Source: Homarus americanus
Taxonomy: Eukaryota > Arthropoda > Malacostraca > Decapoda > Nephropidae
NCBI RefSeq assembly: GCF_018991925.1
Contig: NW_024736071.1
Coordinates: forward strand, 11,649,952 to 11,713,951
Reading direction: 5' to 3'
Length of the DNA stretch: 64,000 nt
Both the position numbers and the translations under genes were made by a program. Shown piece after piece: positions 21,721 to 32,475 of this stretch. The notes beneath the pieces are model-generated. The model did no database searches, had not been told where the DNA came from, and worked only from the letters and a program-made list of their open reading frames with translations. Numbering within the stretch: the first letter of the stretch is position 1; every line of letters begins with the position of its first letter.

Positions 21721-22140
21721 CACTACCTCCTCCTCCTCCTCCTCCTCCTCCTCCTCTTCTTCTTCTTCCTCCTCCTCCTCCTCAATTCCTTCTTACCCTC
21801 AACTTTCTTCTTCTTCTCCTCCTCCGCCCATCTTATAAATCCGGATTTCATTATTTTTCCTAATATTATTCTTCGCTTTCCTTACTAGTTTCCTCTCCCT
21901 TATTTTTCTTACATCTTGTTTAATATTTTTGTTTTCTTCCCACAAACGTTTTTCTTCATTAGTATTCCCATAGAACATCATCTCTTATCCCTCACACATT
22001 AAACATCCTTATCTATCTTCTCTCTCACAGCTCTTTATCAAACGTCCTGTCAAGCATCTTCTTCCACGGGGTCCTTCTTACTCTCACGTCTTCCCGCTCC
22101 TCCTCCTGCGTAACTTCTTGTCTTTTCTTCCTCAGTCTTT
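21721..22140. repeat. (CTC)n and CT/T-rich low complexity
   Basis: About 60 bp of (CTC)n at 21727-21785 with CTT interruptions, followed by T- and CT-rich sequence. Confidence 0.8.
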
Positions 22141-22277
22141 TGTCTTGTTATTTTATTTCCTTATCTACAGTACAGTCTGTCTTTCCGCTCACTGTACTAT
22201 TTATATTATTCTACAGAACCTCTGACGAACGTCATATTTTATTTTCAATCACCATGATGAATTGTACCGACTCAATG

Positions 22278-22278
<1 letters not shown>

Positions 22279-22308
<30 letters not shown>
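22279..22308. repeat. (GA)n microsatellite
   Basis: About 15 GA dinucleotides. Confidence 0.93.
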
Positions 22309-22314
<6 letters not shown>

Positions 22315-22980
22315 TATACCGACATAATTGTTCTTTATTTGTTTGTTTTCTATAAGGTTCTGATGTGAGACACTCAAGGGTGAGAGTGTCTCCACCGTGG
22401 TGAGTGTGTCCATCATAGGTAAGAAGTGTTACTTAGTCTTCGTTGGTCAGCTGTTGACCGTCACTGACGCTTCGGGGTTTTTTTGTGTGTGTGTATTTAG
22501 TAGAAGTGAGGAAGTGTAATTATGTGAAGAGGAGGAGGAGGTAAGGTAGTAGAGGCGCCTCGTCCAGCCTCCTGCGTTAGTCTCCGTCACGCCGTCTCCT
22601 CACCTGTCCCTCCATCACACCACCTGGTAATTTATGGTTTATATAAATTGAATTTTTTTTTAAGACATAATTTATATATAATTATCCATAATTATATTCA
22701 TAAAACATGACAAAGATAATCGTTGATAAAAACAAGTAACATTGGTAAGGTGTTACGAAGAAAATTACCTGTTGACTCATAAATGAGGCAAAAAGTAAAC
22801 ACAGAGTTACTTATTGTCAGCTGCCACTACAACACTTACAAACAACCTTACTCATAAGTGAACACGGATTATAACCCAATATAAGATCACATAACACAAG
22901 AGCCTGGCGTTAGTAGAGGCAGTGGGCCAATTAAGACAGCGCCTACGACAGAGTTATAATTAGGTCAGCGTCGGAGATGT
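22309..22980. other. single-copy stretch, no supported gene
   Basis: A GC-richer piece near 22545-22625 contains GCGCCTCGTCCAG|CCTCC (acceptor-like on +) and, on the complement, GGACAG|GTGAGG (donor-like). No bounded open exon could be defined. The rest is AT-rich. Confidence 0.45.
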
Positions 22981-22984
22981 TATG

Positions 22985-23700
22985 TTGACAGTACTCAGTG
23001 GTGGTCGTATTGGGGGTAGTAGTAATAGTCGTAGTATTAATAGTGGTGATAGTGATGGTAGTTAGTTGGAGTGATGGTGGTTGTGATGGTAGTGGTGGTA
23101 GCACTGGTTGTATTGATAGTAATGATAATAAGTGAGGTGATAGTGGTGGTTGAGGTATTCGTGGTAGTTGTATTAGTACTGGTGGTTGCAGTGATGATGT
23201 TAGTAGTAATAGTGATATAAGCGAGTGGTGGTTATAATGATCATTGTTGTGGTAGTGGTAGTAGGGAGAGTGGTGGTAGCAGTATCATTGCAAATGGTAG
23301 TTGTTGTGGTTGTGTTCGTAGTAATAGTGGTACTAGTAGTAATGGTGGTAATTATAAAATTGGTGGTAGTAGTCGTAGTGGTATTAATAAGTAGTGGTGA
23401 TAGTGGTAGTGGTGTTGGCAGTGGTAGTAATTGTAGGAGTAGAGGTGGTGGTAGTGGTATTAATTAAAGGTATTGGTGGTGGTAGAAGTGGTGGTGGTGG
23501 CAGTGGTAATAGTGATAGGAGTAGTGGTGATGGTGGTGGTAGTGATAGTAGTGACAGTGATAGTAGTGGTAGGAATAATGGTAGTAGTGGTAGGGATAGT
23601 AGTGGTAGTAAGGTGGAAGTGGTAGGGATAATAGTGGTAGTAGTGGTAGGGGTAGTAGTAGTGGTGGTGGTGGCGGTAGTGGTGGTAGGGGTAGCGGGGC
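22985..23700. repeat. GTN-triplet cryptic simple repeat, about 700 bp
   Basis: GTAGTGGTGGTAATAGTGGT-like sequence dominated by GTA, GTG and GTT triplets in one register. It is open in several frames (Val/Ser/Gly-rich on +, Thr/Tyr/Pro-rich on -). No fixed long unit. Confidence 0.88.
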
Positions 23701-23725
23701 GGGGCAACGTCTCCCCTTCTGCCAG

Positions 23726-23840
23726 CATCCTTGTGGCTCTCCCACATCCGGCCCTGGTTAATACCGGTCCCTGGCACTCGCTGGCAGTGGGTGTATGTGG
23801 AGAGGCACTGGCGGAGGTCATGACGCTAAGACTCCACCAG
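23726..23840 (+). CDS. candidate 115-bp internal exon, unknown product
   Basis: Immediately after the GTN array the + strand has a strong acceptor (CTCCCCTTCTGCCAG|CATCC) and a good donor (CTCCACCAG|GTGTAC). The 115 bp are open in the frame ILVALPHPALVNTG, then PWHSLAVGVCGEALAEVMTL, then RLHQ (1 base plus 38 codons). Residue composition and the hydrophobic/polar alternation look like a folded domain rather than low complexity. The GPWHSLAV segment is reminiscent of the W-H-x-[ILV] strand of laminin-G-like folds, but one strand is far too little to assign a family. The frame also stays open into the array upstream and to 23996 downstream, so exon bounds rest on the splice motifs only. Confidence 0.35.
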
Positions 23841-23859
23841 GTGTACAGACTGATAACAG

Positions 23860-24160
23860 CTAATGATGCACCTGTAAAGACCTTATTACCTGTACACTTT
23901 ATGTCCAACATTTACGTTCACGGTAGAGAAGAAAAAAAAGAACACCTTGAAATATGTACAACTTTGAACTTAGAGATATCTGTAAGTAAAGTTTAGTTCA
24001 TGCAATATACTGTACAGTTGTTCACTTCTATCAATACAAGAAAACTGAAACATAATAACATATTTAAGCAATTAAAAATACAGTAAATAGTAAAAAAATT
24101 ATCAAAACATTATATAAGAGTAAATCTATTTAGCTATATGCAACTTTATATACTGTAGTT
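23860..24160. other. AT-rich single-copy stretch
   Basis: Nothing recognised. It separates the candidate exon from the retroelement fragment. Confidence 0.5.
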
Positions 24161-24164
24161 ACAA

Positions 24165-25055
24165 AAGAGATTCGGCAAGAGTCACGCAATCAATCAGAGT
24201 ACCGTCCTCATATCTGAGGGTTGGCGACCACAGTCCTCCACTCTAAACGTCCTCGGGCTGTTTTTGCCAATCCTCTAAGGTTTTGTATCTCTCAGTGGAC
24301 CCAGTTTTGAATTTCATCCATCCATCCCAGTCTCTGTCTCCCCCTGGCCCTCCTACCCTCAACTTTGCCTGTTAGTATTTCTGTTATTATTCCCTCCCCC
24401 CTAATTGTATGACCAAAGTATCTAATTTTTCTTTTTCTGTACATTTCAAGCATTTCTCTTGAAGTTTTTGCTACTCTTAGTACTTCTCCGTTTGTTTTCC
24501 TGTCAGTGTAGCCTATTCTTAGCACTCATCTATAGCATGACATTTCAAAGGCCTCCAACCTCTTTCTGGTGTCTGCTAAAAGTGTCCACACTTCTGACCC
24601 ATACATCAGTGAGCCTTTCAGTAGCCATTTTCTCAAATTGAAGTTAATGTCTCTCTTCATTCGGTATTTTAGATTATTAATTGCTGATTTTACTTGCCCT
24701 ATTATTGTTTTAATTTCTTTCGTACTTGTGCCATCACAGCTAATGTTACTTCCTAAATATAAAAAAAAAATTCACTTGTTTACGTTCCTTTTTGCCTAAT
24801 TTAATTTTTATTTTAGGATTTATTTCAAATTTGGAAATAACCATTACTTAGTCTTTACACCATTAACTCTTAAGCCATATTTTTCACCTTTTTCTACTAA
24901 TCTGTTAACGAGTTTTTGTAATGCCTCTTCACTATCTGTGATAAGAGCAGTATCATCTGCATGTCGTATACTTGATATTACTTTACCATTACCTTCTAGT
25001 TCTTCATCAAAACCCATAACTTCCATCATTAAGAATTCTGAATAAATATCATATA
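24165..25055 (-). mobile_element. non-LTR retrotransposon reverse transcriptase fragment, RTE-like, defective
   Basis: On the minus strand successive frames read, in order: an IYSEF-like start near 25050; the catalytic palm box as RHADDTALITDSEEAL at about 24965-24920, where His replaces the usual Tyr/Phe before ADD; GLRVNGVKTK to 24845; after a one-base loss, NPKIKIKLGKKERKQV; then GSNISCDGTSTKEIK, NFNLRKWLLKGSLMYGSEVW and RLEAFEMSCYR; a TGA at about 24526; then YTDRKTNGEVLR, RYFGHTIRGEG (about 24415) and GRRARGRQRLGWMDEI. This is the standard end of ORF2 in RTE-related endonuclease/reverse-transcriptase elements: thumb region, YGSE-W motif and GH-x-R..GKV-G-R-x-RGR tail. The endonuclease and the 5' half of the RT are missing. 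At least one nonsense and one frameshift make it inactive. Confidence 0.9.
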
Positions 25056-25665
25056 TTTATACAGATACACGTAAAATCGTATTTTACATGTATAAATACT
25101 TGTAGTGATTTTCCTAGACTGTTGTAACACCAGACACTCGAGTGTGACGGTGCAACAACACAAGTTTTGAGCTGAAACAATTTGTTAGAAGTAAAACTTT
25201 GTGGGCAACACACCATAGTCTACCTGTATATGAGTTTGTCTCGGCAGCTTACATTGTTATTTTATGAAGACCTTGTGGGTGTGATGGAGCACAAGTAACG
25301 AAGGACGAATATCACTAATGCCGCTGAATTTTTTATTTATTTATTTATTTATTTTAATGATAATGCCGGGATATGAGTCTTGACCTCCAATACTACTTGT
25401 ACTGTGTTTTAAGATTTTTAACTATCTGGTGTCAAATCTAAGATCACACGTATGGTAAAATTTTATGATATATCCTAAAGGTAAAGTTATGTTCCCAGTT
25501 GTACATATTGAGTGGTTGTGGTGGCGGCAGCGGATACGTGTGACGTGAAGGCTGGAGATATATATCCCTGGAGGCGTCTGTCGTACCCACTGTCTTCCGT
25601 CACCCACCACCGCTTCCGCCCCGTGCCAGGAAGCTGACCCAGCCGCGTCACCACCAGCCCTCACC
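25056..25665. other. single-copy stretch, TATATATA motif, no gene called
   Basis: AT-rich to about 25500, then a GC-rich island with ATATATATCC at 25557-25566. A (TTTA)n run sits near 25330-25355. A minus-strand 142-codon open frame (25422-25850) is partly derived from the next array. Confidence 0.45.
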
Positions 25666-25667
25666 AC

Positions 25668-25995
25668 ACCTCCACGCGCCCACTTCCCACCTCCACGCGC
25701 CCTATCCAGACCTCCGCACGCCCTCTTCCCATCTCCGCACGCCCTCTCCCTACCTCCACGCGCCAATTTGACACCTCCAAACACGTTTTTGTGCTTTCTC
25801 CACACTTTCACGCCCCTCTCCATTTCTTCACTTGCCACCTTCTTCCACATCTATGCGACCTTTCCCAATTTCTACGCACCCATTCCACACCTCCAAACGC
25901 CCTCTCCACACCTCTAAAGACCTCCACACCTTTATTCGGGCTTTCCATACTGCTCGCCCTCTCCACACAGCCACTTATCCTCTCTCATCCTATGC
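25668..25995. repeat. 21-bp degenerate minisatellite
   Basis: Copies of ACCTCCACGCGCCCACTTCC-type units (21 bp), good at 25670-25770 and increasingly decayed to 25990 (ACCTCCAAACGCCC, ACCTCTAAAGACC). Confidence 0.85.
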
Positions 25996-26436
25996 ACGTA
26001 TTGTAGAGTCCTGCTGGTGAGGACCACACGTGCCCTACATCTGCCTCCTGCCCAAGACGGACCAGGTTTCCCCAGACCACACAGGATATCTCCTGCCCCT
26101 CACCTCACCTGCCTCCACGTCTCCTCCATTCCTGAAGTTCATCTTGAATACACATTCTAACTGGTGGTAACATTGAGTGCCTGACACTACCAAGAACGTC
26201 AGGGTCGCTCTGTATGCACTCTGCAGCATCCATAATTTTGAAAATTTATTGTGGACTAAATTATACATTTGTATCGAATTATTCATTAAAACATTTTAAT
26301 TACGTGCATGTCACTCAATAACTACAAATACTCGTAATAGTTCCGTAACCGTTGACTCAAACCCACGTTTATTGAATATTTTTTCCTGGAAATGTCCGGA
26401 AAATTAAACTCCTAAGGTATTGATCAAGTCATGGGA
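25996..26436. other. single-copy stretch, no gene seen
   Basis: Mixed to AT-rich. A minus 83-codon open frame at 26035-26286 lacks domain or splice support. Confidence 0.5.
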
Positions 26437-26439
26437 CAC

Positions 26440-26576
26440 CTTGTATTATAGTTTCTGGAGATAATTGTACAGTGTTAACATGTGCCCCAGTGCTCAGCCG
26501 TGTCAATGTTGCTGTTATTGCTCACTCAATATTTGTATGTTTTATGACGAAATAAACTGTTTCAATTTGAATTTCA
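26440..26576 (+). mobile_element. LINE 3'-UTR fragment ending AATAAACTGTTTCAA
   Basis: The stretch GAGATAATTGTACAGTG, the run to TGCTGTTATTGCTCACTC, and the end AAATAAACTGTTTCAA at 26550-26565 align with the complement of 61430-61560, where the same end follows a recognisable CR1-like RT fragment. The 16-mer AAATAAACTGTTTCAA is identical in both. This is therefore a 5'-truncated copy of the same LINE family in + orientation, with only the 3' UTR kept. Confidence 0.65.
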
Positions 26577-26583
26577 CATTAAC

Positions 26584-26755
26584 AACCATGTGACACCGCC
26601 CACCATAAGGCCGACCATGTGACGCCACCCACCATAATGCCGACCATGTGACGCCGCCCACCATACTGACAACCATTTAATGCTGCCTACCGCACTGTCG
26701 ACCTTGTAGCGCCGCCCACCACATTGCCGACCATGTGACGCCGCCCATCCATCTG
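26584..26755. repeat. 29-bp minisatellite, 6 copies
   Basis: The motif CCATGTGAC and its variants start at 26586, 26615, 26644, 26673, 26702 and 26731, exactly 29 bp apart. The unit is ACCATGTGACGCCGCCCACC plus ATAATGCCG. Substitutions but no indels between copies. Confidence 0.92.
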
Positions 26756-26819
26756 AAAACAAAGCAAACACTTAGCGATAATTCAGTGATGATATTTTAA
26801 TTTTGTGCTGTGCGTTCTT

Positions 26820-27400
26820 TAGAGAGAGGGGTGGGGAAGGAGGTGGGGAAGGAGGGGGGGGAATGGGTGGGGAAGGGTGGTGGGAAGAGTGGGTGGAGGG
26901 GTGGGTGGGTGGGGAAGGAGTGAGTGGGCGGGAAGGGGGGTGGTGGGAAGGAGTGGGTGGGGAAGGAGTGGTGGTGGGAAGGAGTGGGTGGGGGATAGGG
27001 CGGAATGGGGGGGGGAGGGGGGATGGGGAAGGAGTGGGGGAAGGAGGAGTGGCGGGAAGGAGTGGGTGGTGGGGAATGGGTGGGTGGCAGGGGTATGGGA
27101 AATGGGTGGGTGGAAATGGGTTGGGAGGGCAGGAAATGGGTGGGTGGGGGAATGGGTGGGGTGGGCAGGAAAGGGGCGGTGGGGAAAGGGTGGGGCCAGG
27201 GGTGGCTGGGAAAGGGTGGGTGGCGGAGAGAGTTTGGGTGACGAGTAAAGGGTTGGTGGCTAGAAAAGGGTGACTGACAAGAGGATGTTGGGTGGCGAAG
27301 ACAGTGGGTGATGGGGGAGGATGGATGGTGAGGAGAGAGTGGGTGGCGGGGAGAAGCTGGGTGGTGAAGAAAGAATGGGTGGCGGGAAGATGGTGTGTGA
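26820..27400. repeat. G-rich GGTGGGGAAGGAGTG array with G-quadruplex potential
   Basis: Low-complexity sequence on + dominated by GGTGGG, GGAAGG and GGGG tracts with no strict unit. Many closely spaced G-tracts of 3 or more satisfy a simple G-quadruplex pattern. Gly/Trp/Glu-rich + frames and Pro/Ser/His-rich - frames are compositional. Confidence 0.88.
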
Positions 27401-28140
27401 GGTGAGGTGATGATCGTCGGTGATGCGAATTGGGGAAATGACTTTCTTGGGGAAGGACTGCCTGAGGGGGGAAGAGGATATCTGACTGGTGGGGATGCGT
27501 GTTGGGCCAAGTGAGGGTAGCGTGCGGGAAATAGGTGAATTTTAACGGTGGCAGGTGAAGGCGGAGATGGGGGAGTCGCACGTGCTTTCGATGGGATGCG
27601 TGTAGGATGTGCAGGGGGAGTATATAGGGATGATAAGTGATTGTACAGGTGGGGAGAGGATGAGGAACAAGTGAATGTAAGTTGAGGGAAAGTAAATGTG
27701 GGAGGGTAGGCATGTGAGGAAGATTAGAGGCAGATGTAGGTGGGTGAAGAGGTGGTGGGAGGTGTGTGGGTGGAGAAGGGCAAAGACAAATGCAGGTGGT
27801 TTATAGCACTGGGGAGGTTAGGAGCAGGTACAGGCAGGGAACAGTTGTAGGTGATCAGGTGGGGTAGGTGTTGGCAATGCGGGTGCTGGGCATGTAATGG
27901 GAGGTGTTGGTGGGTGGGTTTGTGTTAAGTGTTAGTTGCTGGTTCACATCAAATCTATACGAGTAAACTCCGAGAGCGAGAAAAAATATTATATTAAGCA
28001 TGCACAGGCCAACCGGCCTATTGCAGACTCCTTATTTTATTATGTTCTTATGTGAATGATTTATTTAACACATACATATTATCTTTATGTTGAGTTTAAG
28101 TTTTATGGGTAAACATACTTGAATATGATGAATCTTTAAT
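27401..28140. other. G-rich decayed repeat grading into single-copy DNA
   Basis: GGTGGGTG, GCAGGT and GGGAGGTG motifs persist to about 27930 without a clear period, followed by AT-rich single-copy sequence. No gene seen. Confidence 0.55.
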
Positions 28141-28525
28141 CAACCCGGGCACAGGTCAACGACCCGCAACGGGGCCTAGGAGGCGAAAAAATAAGTATAA
28201 AAAGAAATTAAAAATAGAAAAGCAGGAAAACCAGCTTTTTAAAGTGAGACAGATTGTATGAGTATGGAAACATAGAAGGCAAAGAATTCCACAGTTTGGC
28301 TGTGTGAGGAAAGATAGATGCACTATAACGGGTTATTCTAGTGTGACCAACATCCACAGAGAAACGGTGGGCATCGCGGGCAAGACAAGTGTTACGAGCC
28401 CACGGCCTTGCCGGCGGTACACAGAATGCCAGATCCACTGAACATTGCCCGTTAAAGTAACTGTAAAAGAGAGAGAGTGAAGCAACTAGGAATGGTTATT
28501 AATCTCTAGGGTATATCGACTCTTA
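28141..28525 (-). mobile_element. Jockey-like LINE ORF2 C-terminus plus 3' tail
   Basis: The minus strand reads VASLSLFYSYFNGQC (about 28520-28450), then CVPPARPWARN, ARDAHRFSVDVGHTRITRYS, FPHTAKLWNSLPSMFP and YNLSHFKKLV, ending at 28208. The series (FY-x-x-x-x-G-x-C, PP-R..T, HPF-V, R-T-x-LWN-LP..FP..YNL..FK) is a hallmark of the end of Jockey-related ORF2 proteins in arthropods. Downstream on the minus strand is a tail containing CCTAGGCCCCGTTGCGGGTC and CTGTGCCCGGGT (28141-28190). The same tail recurs at 61664-61720. The fragment is 5'-truncated; the frame retained is open. Confidence 0.85.
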
Positions 28526-29400
28526 TGTAGGCATGAGTGTTTTGATTAATATAACTAAGACATTCTAAAGAGATAAAGTGGATTTGGGGAACAGATTTCA
28601 TTGACATGAATATTATTGATAATCTTAATTGTGATTAAATAGTTTAAGATTACAAGGAAGATATTACCGTACAATGTGTGTAAAAGAAAGTATGTTAATT
28701 ATATGATCCACATTAGGAGAACAGATTTCAACACTAGTTTACTGTTAGTGTGCGGTGTTGCATCTCGTCTACACAAACTCTTCAGTGAGAGTAACGTTCA
28801 AGCTTTTGTACCAACGGCGTTCCTCAGTTCTAAAACATATACAAAGATAACTTAATGAATACAGTTGTACTTCAAGATATAGATAAAAATAACCAAGGTA
28901 ATAACTTAAACCAAGATTATAAACCCAAAAAGGGTGACGACTAAACAGAAGTAAAGGAAGGAGACGAACACAGGAAGACGGAAATGTTATAGTACCGGGG
29001 CAACTCCTCCTGTTGTGGGTAGAACTTATCTACTAGACGGAGGTTGTTATTGGTGTGTGGCGAGGGTACTGAGGGACCTGGTGGCTAGGTCTCGTGAGAC
29101 CCTCTCATCAGTGTGTGCGTTATTTTACACTTACATTTTATTGAAGTTTGTCAGTTAACAAGTTGATCTTAAGGAGTGACCTTGTGTATACAGGTGGCGC
29201 TTGGTGTCAGCAAGAGTTACCATCAGTGACAACACAACACAACACAGGTACAGTCAACCAAAAAGGTATCGACCCCAACCTGGCTCTTATACTCGCAATT
29301 TTATCTTGCAATACTTGGTGACGTAAGGTTGTATGTAATGAGGATTGTGATTGATAGTTCCAAAGGTAGCATTTTTATAATAATAAACTATTTGTTATTA
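28526..29400. other. single-copy AT-rich stretch, no gene seen
   Basis: No array or coding island. Only a small ACAACACAAC run near 29228-29246. Confidence 0.55.
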
Positions 29401-29401
29401 T

Positions 29402-29572
29402 TTAAGATCATGAGAAATTTCCAAATGTTTCGTATATTTGCTTAAATGATGAAGAAATTATATCAATGAATTGGCAACTCACATACCACCAAGACTGCCA
29501 CAAGATTCTCACATCATAATTTCTTCATTATTTTAGCAAATTACGAACATTTGGAAATTTCTCATGATCTTA
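29402..29572. repeat. long inverted repeat (hairpin), about 57-bp arms and 56-bp loop
   Basis: The left arm (29402-29460) starts TTAAGATCATGAGAAATTTC. The right arm (29517-29572) is its reverse complement, ending ATTTCTCATGATCTTA. Twenty-six bases at the outer end pair perfectly; the inner parts (ATTTGCTTAAATGATGAAG versus ATTTGCTAAAATAATGAAG on the complement) pair with a few substitutions and indels. The loop is 29461-29516. No obvious target-site duplication is visible. It could be a small foldback or MITE-like element or a hairpin RNA source. Confidence 0.9.
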
Positions 29573-29574
29573 GA

Positions 29575-29578
<4 letters not shown>

Positions 29579-29652
<74 letters not shown>
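29579..29652. repeat. compound (CA)n(TA)n microsatellite
   Basis: About 14 CA then about 22 TA dinucleotides, abutting the inverted repeat. Confidence 0.95.
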
Positions 29653-29654
<2 letters not shown>

Positions 29655-29839
29655 ATTTATAATTTCTGAATTTGTGTCAAAGGGTTAAAGTTCTCTCCAC
29701 AAAGGTCGGTATTGATGTCTGTTGTATATCACCGATATATTCCTTGTTATTGGCTTCATCTTCTGTGTCATATTGATCATTAGTTGTTTGTGGAGTCGAG
29801 TATACCGTTGGCCCATACCTAACTGTTGTAAGAGACATC

Positions 29840-30200
29840 CTTCCTCGCCTCATCTTCCTTCCCTCACCTCCTCCACTAACTCCCTTACCTTCATCTTCCC
29901 CCACCCCCTCCCCTCACCCCTTTATGATCATCCTCCCCCTCCCTTACACCCTTACCATACCCTCCCCTCCATGTCTCCCCCCCCCTCCTGCCTTACCCTC
30001 GCCCCCCCTCCCTATGCCTTACCGCCCCAGCCTCTTCTCCTCAGTAATGTTAGAGGGAGGGACGTTGAGCAAAAACCGATTATCTACAGGAAACGTTAAC
30101 CGTTGTCAGAGCGAATCCTTTGCCCTCTGTGTCCTGTCCTCTCCCTCACCCAGCCTCTCCTCCTCTGCCTCCATTAGCCGTCCCCCCGTCCCTCACCTCC
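29840..30200. repeat. C-rich low complexity
   Basis: CCTCCCC-like sequence with no fixed period, interrupted at 30040-30130 by a more complex stretch without supported function. Confidence 0.7.
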
Positions 30201-30600
30201 CCCCCTCCCAGGCCCCACCCCTGGCATCCCCCACACCCCACCCCCCCCCTGGCATCCCCCCCTGCATCCCCACCCCGGCATCTCTGGATCTCCCCCTCCC
30301 TGGCAGCATCCCACTCACCCTGGCATCCTCACCCTGGCATCCTCACCCCCTCACCCCAGGCATCCCCCACCCCGGCATCCCCCTCACCCCGGCATCCCCC
30401 ACCCCGGCATCCCCCTCACCCCTGGCATCCTCCTCACCCAGCATCCCCCACCCCGGCATCCCCCCCCCTCACCCCGGCATCCCCCACCCCTGGCATCCCC
30501 CTCACCCCTGGGCACCTCCATCCCTCACCCCTCCACCCCTGGCATCCCCACCTCCATCCCCCTCACCCCTGGCATCCCCCACCCTTCCACCTTTCAACTC
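30201..30600. repeat. C-rich minisatellite, GGCATCCCCCACCCC unit (15-16 bp)
   Basis: About 24 copies of GGCATCCCCCACCCC with CCTCACCCC variants and length drift from homopolymer C. Complement G-tracts make G-quadruplex formation on the minus strand plausible. Confidence 0.9.
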
Positions 30601-30965
30601 ACCTGAAACTCCCCCACCTCTGTCATCCTTTCCTCCCCCACCCAGTCTTCTACCCCTAACACCTCACCTCCGCCTCCCTGACTCCGCTCTGCTCACCCCC
30701 TCACCCCAGTCCTCCATCCAACCCTCACCTCAGTTTTCACCCCCCACCTCAGTTCCCCACCTCAACCCCAGTTCTCCTCAGCTCACCTCTTTCTCTCCTC
30801 ATTCTCATCTCAACCTCCCCACCCCAATCCCCCACCTCAACCCCCTCAACCCCCACCAGTTCCTCATCTCATCCCTCACCTCAGTTCCTTCATCTCAACC
30901 TCCTCACCTCAACCCTCATCAACCCCACCTCAGTTCCTTTCATCTCATCCCCTATCCTCAACCCT
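30601..30965. repeat. degenerate CCTCACCTCAACCCC array
   Basis: Irregular units of TCACCTCA(A/G)CCC and CAGTTCCTCATCTCA. Period unclear, about 12-30 bp. Confidence 0.75.
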
Positions 30966-31009
30966 CCCTAGGCACCGTGTATGTGGTGGGTGAAACAACA
31001 GTAGGGAAA

Positions 31010-31141
31010 AAATATCAGGTGGGAGGACAACAGAGGTGGGGAGGACAACAGCAGCAGGGGGAGGATGCAGGGGAGGACAAACAGGTGGGGAGGATAACGG
31101 CAGGTGGGGAGGACAACGGCAGGTGGGGAGGACAGCAGCTC
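31010..31141. repeat. 19-bp minisatellite CAGGTGGGGAGGACAACGG
   Basis: About six to seven copies. The last three are near-perfect and the first ones diverged (GACAACAG, GATGCAGG). Confidence 0.88.
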
Positions 31142-31690
31142 GTTAACAGTCGCCATCGTGAAAGGTTAGACCAGATTCTCAGTCTCCTCTCTGGTGTTAG
31201 TGACGGCAGTTGTTTACGTCTATATAACCTTATCTATAATATAATTACTGTATTTATTATTAATTTTTACCTAAAAGAATAATATAATAGTACATAAAAG
31301 AAGGTCAAATAACACAACAGAGCTTAACTGGTAATAATGACTTCCTAGTGTCCGCCATGTTGCGTCTTTAAGCTGAGGGAGATCGGCCATTGTCTTGAGG
31401 GTCTTGGTTTGCGCCACATTACCTCATAGTCTTGCTTTATATACATGTATAAGGCTGAGTGTTGGCCTCTCGTGGATTTAAGAATGTGTTGACAGGTTGT
31501 GAGGAGGATACGCATGGGAACAGGCAGGCAGGTCAACGGTAAGTTAGCGAGGTAGATTGGTGAAGGAGGAAGCCAATTAAGCGAGGAAACTTGGGGGGGG
31601 GGGGGGGTGATTGACATATTGGGAAGGGGGGGAAAAGCAGGTCATGCTGGTTGGCATGTGGGGAGGAAGGTTGGTCATATAAGCAGGTAA
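31142..31690. other. single-copy stretch with poly-G run
   Basis: AT-rich then mixed. A homopolymer G run of about 17 lies at 31591-31607. No gene supported. Confidence 0.5.
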
Positions 31691-31930
31691 TGGGGGAGGC
31701 AGGACAAGTATGTACTTAGGAAAGTAGATTGACATGTAAGCAGGAACGGAGGCAGGCCAGAGAAGAAGGTAAGGAGAGAAGCAGGGCAGGCAGGCAGGCA
31801 GGCTGGCAGGTGGAGATGGAAGCAGGGCAGGCAGACAGGCAGGCAGGCAGGTGGAGATGGAAGCAGGACAAGTCCAGTGTGCAGGTGGGGTGGGAGGCAG
31901 GCCAAGCAGGCAGGTGGGGAGGACTGGTGA
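31691..31930. repeat. AGGC/CAGG-rich array
   Basis: (GCAGG)n and (AGGC)n blocks, including a duplicated GTGGAGATGGAAGCAGG module at 31809 and 31851. The two modules are 42 bp apart. Confidence 0.85.
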
Positions 31931-32470
31931 AGGGGTGGGGGCGCGGGTGTCGGGCGTGGCGGAAGCGAGTACTCAGGTGCAAGGCGCGTGCCGCGTGTTA
32001 CCCTCTGCCTCTGTTACCCACCCCACAGCCTCCTGCGTCACCCTCCTCCCTCTTGATGGTCATTAACACAACCTGCCTAATTCTCACGTTCTTCTCAACA
32101 TCATGAACTTGACATGATAACATAACAAGAATTCAAGGATTTTCTGTTCGACGATCACAATGTCGGGACTCAATTTGGATCGGCAGGAAATGCGAACACG
32201 TGCAAGTGTAGAGACTGACAAGTGACTATAGCCCACACGACCGAGGCTCAGAGAGGCGAGACTCCCGTGTAGTAGAGTCATATTAACACGTGCAAGGTTT
32301 CCTTTTCACTTGGTTTCCTGTCTAGCTAGAGGAAGTGATGCTTAGCGTGGGGAGGAGGGAGGGAGGGAGGGTAGTAGGGAGGGTTCTGTGGTAGGGGAGA
32401 CGAGGGTTAAAGGGGGAGGAAAGGGAGGCAGAAGGTAGGGGTGGAGCTGGTAAACAGAGGTGTTAACTGG
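31931..32470. other. single-copy stretch, strong acceptor-like motif, no exon defined
   Basis: The + strand has a very good acceptor (CTGTTACCCACCCCACAG|CC at about 32028) but no convincing donor or bounded frame after it. ACACGTGCAAG occurs twice (about 32197 and 32286). A purine-rich piece lies at 32346-32440. Confidence 0.45.
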
Positions 32471-32475
32471 ACCAG

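Noticed and set aside
27401..27930. Possible G-rich gene on the minus strand (313-codon frame from 27713)
   Set aside because: Most of the frame is in the G-rich array; the non-repetitive N-terminal part has no recognisable motif or start context.
32028..32110. Exon following the strong acceptor CTGTTACCCACCCCACAG
   Set aside because: No plausible donor or bounded open frame was found after it.
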